Shown in pieces: positions 58,982-64,000 of a DNA stretch of 64,000 nucleotides. Each line of letters starts with the position of its first letter. The first letter of the stretch is position 1. The position numbers and the translations under genes are program-made. The DNA is from Gemmatimonadota bacterium. GTDB lineage: Bacteria; Latescibacterota; UBA2968; UBA8231. The notes under the pieces are model-generated. The model saw nothing but the letters and a program-made list of their open reading frames with translations. It was not told the origin of the DNA and ran no database searches. Where the stretch lies: the NCBI GenBank assembly GCA_009840005.1, contig VXOR01000068.1, positions 1 to 64,000 on the forward strand, read 5' to 3'.

Positions 58982-59902
58982 CTATTCGTTCCCAGAATGG
59001 CTTAGCATATAACGGCGCAAAAAAACTGCCATCTCGTGAGGCGCTTTGTCTATGGGCGTTTGGCCACCTTTGCTCTTGGCGTTGACATCGGCTCCGTGCT
59101 TGAGCAAGACCTCGACTGTCGCAAAAGCATTCTTTCGCGCCGCGAAGTGCAGCGGCGTTTGACCATCTATTAATAACTTGGCATTGACATCGGCTCCGTG
59201 CTTGAGCAATACTTCCGCCGTCTCAACAGCATTCCCTAGTGCCGCCCAGTGCAGCGGCGTGACGCCATCTCTGAGCTTGGCATTGACATCGGCTCCGTGC
59301 TTGAGTAAGACCTCGACCGTCGCAAAAGCATTCTCCCGCAATGCCAAGTGCAGCGGCGTCCAGTTGCCTCCGCTGTTGACAGCGTTGACATCGGCTCCGT
59401 GCTTGAGCAATACTTCCGCCGTCTCAACAGCATTCCCTGATGCCGCCCAGTGCAGCGGCGTGACGCCATCTCTGAGCTTGGCATTGACATCGGCTCCGTG
59501 CTTGAGTAAGACCTCGACCGTCGCAAAAGCATTCTCCCACGCTGCCAAATGTAGCGGCGTCCGAAAATTTGTGTCCTTGGTGTTGACGTCGGCTCCCTGC
59601 TGGATCAGGGACGCAGTCAGCATGGGCAGGTTACGTTTTACTGCAAAGTGTAGGTCCATCTTATTCGGAGATGGCCAACGGCCCGACTGGACAAAAAATT
59701 CTTGTCGTTCCTTCTCGGTTTGCTCGGCTATCAGTCTTGCTTTTTCTGCTTCGAGTGCTTGCTGCCGTTCCTTCTCAGCCTGTTCAGCGGCCAATCTTGC
59801 TTTTTCTGCTTCAAGTGCCTGCCGTTGCTTCTCGGCTTCCGTGTCGCAGCCGAGGCTCCCGAATGCCAAGGCCGCAACGAGTATTCTCCACATCATAGCC
59901 AT
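58982..59902 (-). CDS. Ankyrin-repeat lipoprotein with coiled-coil N-terminus (306 aa)
   Basis: The lipobox GSLGC (cysteine near residue 19) follows the leader MMWRILVAALAF. Next is a charged coiled coil made of two near-identical units (RQALEAEKARLAAEQAEKE and RQQALEAEKARLIAEQTEKE). Six or seven ankyrin repeats follow, two of them arising from a 201-bp tandem duplication. The protein is therefore an anchored periplasmic or surface scaffold. AGGAG precedes the ATG at 59902. Confidence 0.9.
   Translation of the reverse strand: MAMMWRILVAALAFGSLGCDTEAEKQRQALEAEKARLAAEQAEKERQQALEAEKARLIAEQTEKERQEFFVQSGRWPSPNKMDLHFAVKRNLPMLTASLIQQGADVNTKDTNFRTPLHLAAWENAFATVEVLLKHGADVNAKLRDGVTPLHWAASGNAVETAEVLLKHGADVNAVNSGGNWTPLHLALRENAFATVEVLLKHGADVNAKLRDGVTPLHWAALGNAVETAEVLLKHGADVNAKLLIDGQTPLHFAARKNAFATVEVLLKHGADVNAKSKGGQTPIDKAPHEMAVFLRRYMLSHSGNE
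59231..59535. repeat. 201-bp internal tandem duplication in the ankyrin lipoprotein gene
   Basis: About 100 bases starting at 59231 recur almost unchanged from 59432, an offset of 201 bases, equal to 67 codons or two ankyrin repeats. The near-identity at DNA level shows recent duplication or ongoing gene conversion. Confidence 0.7.
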
Positions 59903-59919
59903 CTCTTGTCTCCTTGAGG

Positions 59920-59943
59920 AAGGGCGTTGAGAGGTTATTGGTC
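59920..59943. repeat. 24-base direct repeat, copy 2, bracketing the ankyrin genes
   Basis: This is the partner of 58297-58320 (22 of 24 identical). It lies just upstream of the ankyrin lipoprotein start. The two copies enclose both ankyrin genes. Confidence 0.6.
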
Positions 59944-60015
59944 CGTACTCATAGCATCTTACGACCGAATTACGACTAAAATCAGCCCTTTTTCGTATCC
60001 TGGATCAGCAGGTCT

Positions 60016-60948
60016 TCACTCGGCGGTCATCTCATCCAACAAGCGCGTGAACTCGGCGAGCTCCGCCACCTGTATGGCGGCGCGCAGCAAGGCTTGAAGT
60101 TGCTCCACCGCTTCAATGCCCGCCAAGCGTCCCGACAACGCCTTGGCCACATCCGCATCAAACCGAAGCGCCAAGGCTTCTTGGATGCTTTGCCGAAGCC
60201 CTTGCTCCAGCCCTTGCTCCAGCCCTTCCTCTCGTCCCTGCTTCAGCCCTTCCTCATGCCCCTGCTCTAGTGCTCGCTTGCGCAAAGACTCAAGTAACGG
60301 AAACTCAGTCATGATCTCCTCCGATATAAGAGAAAAAACGGTTGATTCCTCGCATACCAACGAACTCAACGTCCCCATGTGCGCCAACACACTATGCTTA
60401 ACGGCATGAGATATAGCTAACTCCTCGGTCGTCTCCACACACCGACGCAACCACGCATCCACATCCATCCCTTTAGGACGCCTCATCAGCGGCGTAAACG
60501 GCAATACTCCCACATTGCCCGACGACAAATACGCCATCCCATCCAGCGCAATCAAACGGATCACCTTATAGCGCAGCAGCACCTCAAAGCCCGTATGCTC
60601 CTGAATATAATGCCCCGGATCGCGCCGCCCGGCCTCGGGACGTAGGTAGATCACATAGGAAAACAGGGGCAAGCCGTACTCGGCAATGCAGCGTCCCATA
60701 TAGCCGGCCATGCGGCGCGGCATGGGCACGGCCGTGCTATCGGTAGTTTGAAACTCGCAATGCACTAACGCCTCCTCACCTTGGATTTGCACGTGCAGCA
60801 GGCTGTCCATCACCTGCGTCTTGACGGTGGGTTGCTCCGGGTTGAGCGTATCCAGTAGCTGCACCTGTGAGTGCCCCAGCAGGAAGGTCAGAAAGCCTTG
60901 CGGATGGGTGCTGAGCAGGGATTTGGAGACGCTGTCAAATTCGGCCAT
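60016..60948 (-). CDS. Rpn-family (PD-(D/E)XK) recombination-promoting nuclease / transposase-like protein (310 aa)
   Basis: ATG at 60948 follows GGAGAA. The N-terminal half matches the Rpn/DUF4351-type nuclease: AEFDSVSKSLLSTHPQGFLT, MDSLLHVQIQGEEALVHCEF (D...ExQ-type core) and MAGYMGRCIAEYGLPLFSYV. The C-terminal part has Gly-Gln-Glu-rich helical repeats (GLKQGREEGLEQGLEQGLRQ) typical of this group. RpnA-type proteins are Ca/Mg-dependent DNA endonucleases that promote RecA-independent recombination. An inverted-repeat element lies immediately upstream. Confidence 0.8.
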   Translation of the reverse strand: MAEFDSVSKSLLSTHPQGFLTFLLGHSQVQLLDTLNPEQPTVKTQVMDSLLHVQIQGEEALVHCEFQTTDSTAVPMPRRMAGYMGRCIAEYGLPLFSYVIYLRPEAGRRDPGHYIQEHTGFEVLLRYKVIRLIALDGMAYLSSGNVGVLPFTPLMRRPKGMDVDAWLRRCVETTEELAISHAVKHSVLAHMGTLSSLVCEESTVFSLISEEIMTEFPLLESLRKRALEQGHEEGLKQGREEGLEQGLEQGLRQSIQEALALRFDADVAKALSGRLAGIEAVEQLQALLRAAIQVAELAEFTRLLDEMTAE

Positions 60949-60961
60949 CGGTCCGTTCTCC

Positions 60962-61043
60962 TGAGAAGCGTTCTTAAAACTCGCGTCGGGCGATAGATGT
61001 ATTCGTGGCCACGGACCACGGCGAATTTTAAGACAGCTTCTAA
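60962..61043. mobile_element. Short MITE-like element related to the GAAGCTGTCTG family (~82 bp)
   Basis: The left end (60962-60984, starting TGAGAAGCGTTCTTAAAAC) and the right end (61021-61043) are inverted repeats, matching at 19 of 23 positions. The right end has GACAGCTTCT like the element at 24646. It lies between the Rpn gene and the MalF-like permease and carries no gene. Confidence 0.5.
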
Positions 61044-61136
61044 GAGAGTGGACGCGATGTAGAGAAATATATCCGATTGGCAGACCAAGACAAAGGCATA
61101 GCACAGCCCACCGAGCCCCTTGGCATCTGACGATTT

Positions 61137-62036
61137 TTAATCGCCGTCCCGCCGCTCCTCGCGGAAGAGCACGCGGATGAAGACGATGCTCAGCGCCAGC
61201 AAAAAGAGCAGCAGAATCAGCGCCGCTGCCGCGCCCTTGCCGAGCCGCAGGTGCTCGAAGGCGATGCGATAGACCGTAATCGGCACCACCTGTGTGGCCT
61301 TGGCCGGGCCGCCTTCGGTCATAATGAAGATCAGCGCGAAGTCGTTGACCATCCAGATGGTGGCGAAGAGGAAGACCACTCCGATTACGTGTTTGAGCTG
61401 CGGCAGCGTCACGTGGAAGAAGCGCCCGAACACATTGGCTCCATCGACGTGCGCGGCTTCGTACAGCTCGGCGGACACGCCCTGCAAGCCCGCCAGCAGC
61501 ATGATGGTGATATAGGGCATGAAGCGCCAGACATTGGCCACTACCACTGCGCCCATAGCCGCATCTGGCTGCGCCAGCCAGGGGACATTGGCGTCGATGA
61601 AGCCGAGGCTTAGGAGCGTGTGATTGACGAGGCCGAAGCTGTCGTGGAAGAGCCAGCGCCACATGTAGCCGGTTACGACCGGAGCGATGGCCCAGGGGAT
61701 GAGCAGAAAGCCGGTAAAGACCGGCCGATACTTCTTGATTTCGTTGAAGATCAACGCCATCCCCAAGCCCAGGACGAAAGCGACCGGCAGGGAATAGAGC
61801 GTAAAGCGCACCGAACTCCAGATGCTGTTGACAAAGGTGCGGCTGCCGAAGAGCTTGGCGTAGTGAGTCAGGCCGATGAACTCGTCGCCAGCGCCGCGAA
61901 AGAGCTTCACCTTGTACAAGCTCATGATCAGGTTGCTGAACACCGGGTAGAGAATGACGACCGCCAAGACCAGCAGGGCCGGCAGCAAGAAATAGTACGG
62001 CGTCAGATTTTTGCGCAGCGCACCGCTAGTAATCAC
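61137..62036 (-). CDS. Carbohydrate ABC transporter permease, MalF/UgpA-like (299 aa)
   Basis: GTG at 62036, with GAGG six bases upstream, overlaps the binding-protein gene by 11 bases. Six membrane segments and the EAA loop LYEAAHVDGANVFGRFFHVTL identify a CUT1-family permease. It would pair with the MalG-like permease at 57435. Confidence 0.9.
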   Translation of the reverse strand: MITSGALRKNLTPYYFLLPALLVLAVVILYPVFSNLIMSLYKVKLFRGAGDEFIGLTHYAKLFGSRTFVNSIWSSVRFTLYSLPVAFVLGLGMALIFNEIKKYRPVFTGFLLIPWAIAPVVTGYMWRWLFHDSFGLVNHTLLSLGFIDANVPWLAQPDAAMGAVVVANVWRFMPYITIMLLAGLQGVSAELYEAAHVDGANVFGRFFHVTLPQLKHVIGVVFLFATIWMVNDFALIFIMTEGGPAKATQVVPITVYRIAFEHLRLGKGAAAALILLLFLLALSIVFIRVLFREERRDGD

Positions 62037-63294
62037 TCAATACCTCGTTTACTTCTTCGGCGGCAAAGTCCAGCGCTTCCTTGGGGCTTAGCGAGCCGGT
62101 CAGTGCCATGTTGACTGCGTCGGCAATGTGCCGCTGGATTTGGGTGATCGCCGGATGCCCCGGCCAGCCCAGCCCATTGGCCCCGGCTGTGGCGAGCTGG
62201 TCCAAGTCGATGTAATCGGACTGTACGCCTTCGGCATAGGCTGACTTTAGCGTGGGAATGCCGCCCATGGTGGGGTTGGGGTTGCGCCAGACCGGATGGT
62301 CCAAATCCAGCGCCTTGACCACTTCCCAGGCTTCGTTGGGAACCTTGGTGTAGCCCGTTATAGCAATCATAATTACGTCGAGCAATGTCCGCGATGAATG
62401 CGGCCCGATGTGCTCTGTAGGAGTGGGAATTTGCGCCAGCGCCAAATTGTTCAGATCGAAGTCGTAGTTGCCGTGGACGATATCCTGCCACCACGGCCCC
62501 TCAATCGACAGCGCCGCCTTGCCAGTTGACCAGTGCGCGGCGTTCTCGTCGAAGCGATAGGCCGCGCTGCCGGCTGGCAAATAGCCCTTGTTTTTCATCT
62601 CCATTAAAAACTCCAGCGCCGCCTGTCCGGCCGGGCCGTTAAAGGCGGCGGCCGACCAATCCTCGTTAAAGACGCGCCCGCCCGCTTTGTACAGCAGCGG
62701 CAAGAAGCGGTAGGCCGTGTCCAGATTGACGCCCCCAGGCATGGTAAAAGGCTCGATCCCCGTGCCCGCGAATTTTGGGCCGAGCGCCAGCATCTCGTCC
62801 CAGGTCTGGGGCACTTCGAGTCCCATCCGCCCCATAATGTCGGTATTGACTGCCAGCACGAAGGGCAGCATGGTCACTGGCAGACCGTAGTGCTTGCCGT
62901 CGTATTCGACCAGTTCCCAGACGTTGTCGAGGATGCGTTCCTTGACTTGGGGGAAGTCGGGAAAGTTCTCCAGTGCGTACAGTCCCCCCAACTCGCCGAA
63001 CTCCACCGAGTACTTGTGATGCACCCGCACGATATCCGGCCCATCGCCGACGATGGTGGTGCTGATCAAGCTCTCGCGTTGCGTCGCCCAGTCGCGGAAC
63101 TCCAGCTCGATTTGGATATCGCTGTGCGCGGCGTTGAAGTCGGCCACGGCCTGTTGTACCCATTCGCGCAGACCCGGCACGCCCCCGAATTCCCACAGCA
63201 CCACTGTGGTCGGCTCGCCGGGACGCGGGCGGTCGTCGCCTCCGCAGGCTATCAGGCCGACAAGGAGTGGAAATAGTATTCGTTTCAAGTGCAT
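62026..63294 (-). CDS. Carbohydrate ABC transporter solute-binding lipoprotein, UgpB/MalE-like (422 aa)
   Basis: The leader has a lipobox (LLVGLIACG). The type I extracellular-binding fold includes VVLWEFGGVPGLREWVQQ, GDGPDIVRVHHKYSVEF, YGLPVTMLPFVLAVN, FNGPAGQAALEFLMEM, AALSIEGPWWQDIV and AITGYTKVPNEAWEVVKAL. It is a tandem paralogue of the next gene. It overlaps the MalF-like permease and is probably the receptor for that importer. Confidence 0.9.
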   Translation of the reverse strand: MHLKRILFPLLVGLIACGGDDRPRPGEPTTVVLWEFGGVPGLREWVQQAVADFNAAHSDIQIELEFRDWATQRESLISTTIVGDGPDIVRVHHKYSVEFGELGGLYALENFPDFPQVKERILDNVWELVEYDGKHYGLPVTMLPFVLAVNTDIMGRMGLEVPQTWDEMLALGPKFAGTGIEPFTMPGGVNLDTAYRFLPLLYKAGGRVFNEDWSAAAFNGPAGQAALEFLMEMKNKGYLPAGSAAYRFDENAAHWSTGKAALSIEGPWWQDIVHGNYDFDLNNLALAQIPTPTEHIGPHSSRTLLDVIMIAITGYTKVPNEAWEVVKALDLDHPVWRNPNPTMGGIPTLKSAYAEGVQSDYIDLDQLATAGANGLGWPGHPAITQIQRHIADAVNMALTGSLSPKEALDFAAEEVNEVLSDY

Positions 63295-63312
63295 ACGAAC
63301 AGCATGCGCAGA

Positions 63313-64000
63313 TCAATAGTCCTCCAAAATTTCGTCCACTTCCTCGGCCGCTTGGTCGAGCGCCTCCTTGGGGGACAAGGTACCGCTCAGCGCCATATTG
63401 ACTGCGTCGGCCATCAGCCGCTGGATCTGCGTTACCGCTGGGTGGCCCGGCCAAGCTAAGCCGTTTTGTCCAGCCGCAGCTAGCACCTCGGCGTTGATGA
63501 AATTCGACTCGATTCCCGGTGCATAGGCGATCTTCTGCGTGGGGAAGCCCAGCATCTCAGCGTTGGGGACGTGCCACTGCGGGTCGTCGAGCCACAGGGC
63601 CTTGATCACCGTCCAAGCCTCCTCTGGCGCTCGGGTATAGCCGGTGATCGCCACCATGACCAAGTCTAGCAGGGTACGCGGCGGATGTGGTCCGAGCGGC
63701 TGGGCTGGCCCGGGTAGCCGGATCAACTGCAACTTCTCCTCCACTGGGAAATCGTAGTTATTGGACGCGATGTGCTGCCACCACGGCCCCTCAATCGACA
63801 ACAGCGCTTTCTCCGTACACCAAGTCGCCGCGTTTTCGTCAAAGGCGTAGGCAGCACACGCCGGTGGCATAAAGCCCTGCTCCTTCATCGCCACGAGGAA
63901 CTCCAACGCCGAGGTCCCGGCTGGGCCGTTAAAAGCGGCCCGCGTCCAGTCCTCGTTGAACACTCTCCCACCCGCCTTGTAGAGCAGCGGCAAAAAGCGG
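63313..64000 (-). CDS. Carbohydrate ABC transporter solute-binding protein, tandem paralogue (partial)
   Basis: The C-terminal ~229 residues are present and the 5' part lies beyond the window end. It matches the neighbour closely: RFLPLLYKAGGRVFNEDW, FNGPAGTSALEFLVAMKEQG, LLSIEGPWWQHIA, VMVAITGYTRAPEEAW, LAWPGHPAVTQIQRLMADAV and SGTLSPKEALDQAAEEV. Two adjacent receptors suggest one permease pair serving two related sugars. The gap to the next gene is only 18 bases, so they are one operon. Confidence 0.9.
   Translation of the reverse strand, partial: RFLPLLYKAGGRVFNEDWTRAAFNGPAGTSALEFLVAMKEQGFMPPACAAYAFDENAATWCTEKALLSIEGPWWQHIASNNYDFPVEEKLQLIRLPGPAQPLGPHPPRTLLDLVMVAITGYTRAPEEAWTVIKALWLDDPQWHVPNAEMLGFPTQKIAYAPGIESNFINAEVLAAAGQNGLAWPGHPAVTQIQRLMADAVNMALSGTLSPKEALDQAAEEVDEILEDY

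Noticed and set aside
60949..61662. Upstream extension of the Rpn-family frame into the MalF-like permease
   Set aside because: The permease is well supported there. The Rpn protein starts at 60948 with its own RBS and the usual family N-terminus.
1..64000. CRISPR array, tRNA or rRNA genes
   Set aside because: I looked for regularly spaced repeats and for tRNA T-loop and acceptor patterns by eye and saw none. A tRNAscan or Infernal run would be decisive.

Overview
The window is chromosomal DNA, fairly GC-rich, from an uncultivated Gram-negative bacterium. The evidence for a diderm is the many lipoprotein signal peptides, two probable outer-membrane beta-barrels and a family of large secreted proteins with a FlgD/CHU-like C-terminal domain. 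The mix of CRTAC1-type FG-GAP proteins, Kelch proteins, HpcH/HpaI aldolases, several Gfo/Idh/MocA oxidoreductases, a phytanoyl-CoA-type dioxygenase, a DUF6785-like membrane protein and sugar ABC transporters recalls Latescibacterota/Poribacteria-type genomes. That placement is inference from gene content only. No rRNA, tRNA or CRISPR array was recognised.

Region 1 (1-28.3 kb) is a surface and secretion region. Five full-length paralogues (612, 620, 706, 837 and 719 aa) share a signal peptide, a discoidin-like beta-sandwich, an undescribed middle module and a TPNGDGxND-type C-terminal domain ending in (V/A)(V/A)Y. Three FG-GAP/ASPIC-UnbV lipoproteins (one a decayed pseudogene), a Kelch protein, a parvulin-type lipoprotein foldase and an MBL-fold hydrolase lie among them. 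The core is a tight six-gene cluster at 10.69-24.64 kb: CTD protein, two paralogous ~910-aa beta-barrel candidates with EF-hand-like loops, second CTD protein, FG-GAP lipoprotein, and GT39-like membrane glycosyltransferase with a TPR tail. It looks like an outer-surface display or attachment system and is the best candidate here for an undescribed system.

Region 2 (28.3-45.3 kb) is metabolic and transport-related: a VapBC-type toxin-antitoxin pair, aquaporin, DppA-like M55 peptidase, an M19 dipeptidase homologue lacking its usual zinc ligands, a second Kelch protein, three Gfo/Idh/MocA oxidoreductases, two HpcH/HpaI aldolases (one with an extra C-terminal domain), a TalC-like transaldolase, a DUF6785-like multi-spanning protein, an AlbA/Schlafen-type regulator, a phytanoyl-CoA-type dioxygenase and a sugar isomerase. 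It reads as scavenging and breakdown of sugar acids and small peptides.

Region 3 (45.3-64 kb) is accessory and transport-related: a second overlapping PIN cassette, an enolase-superfamily dehydratase fused to an AT-richer unknown N-terminal domain, a DUF4143 ATPase with a two-palindrome operator, gamma-glutamyltransferase, an NAD-dependent epimerase, an RbsABC-type sugar importer, an ATPase-nuclease fusion, and a MalFG-type importer with tandem solute-binding genes. The MalFG importer is split by an island of two ankyrin genes, an Rpn-family nuclease and a small inverted-repeat element.

Three kinds of small dispersed repeat mark the window. One is a 180-bp MITE with 8-bp target duplications. 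The second is a family of elements with GAAGCTGTCTG ends. The third is a set of GTAGGGGC-bordered hairpins whose TAG is repeatedly used as a gene's stop codon.
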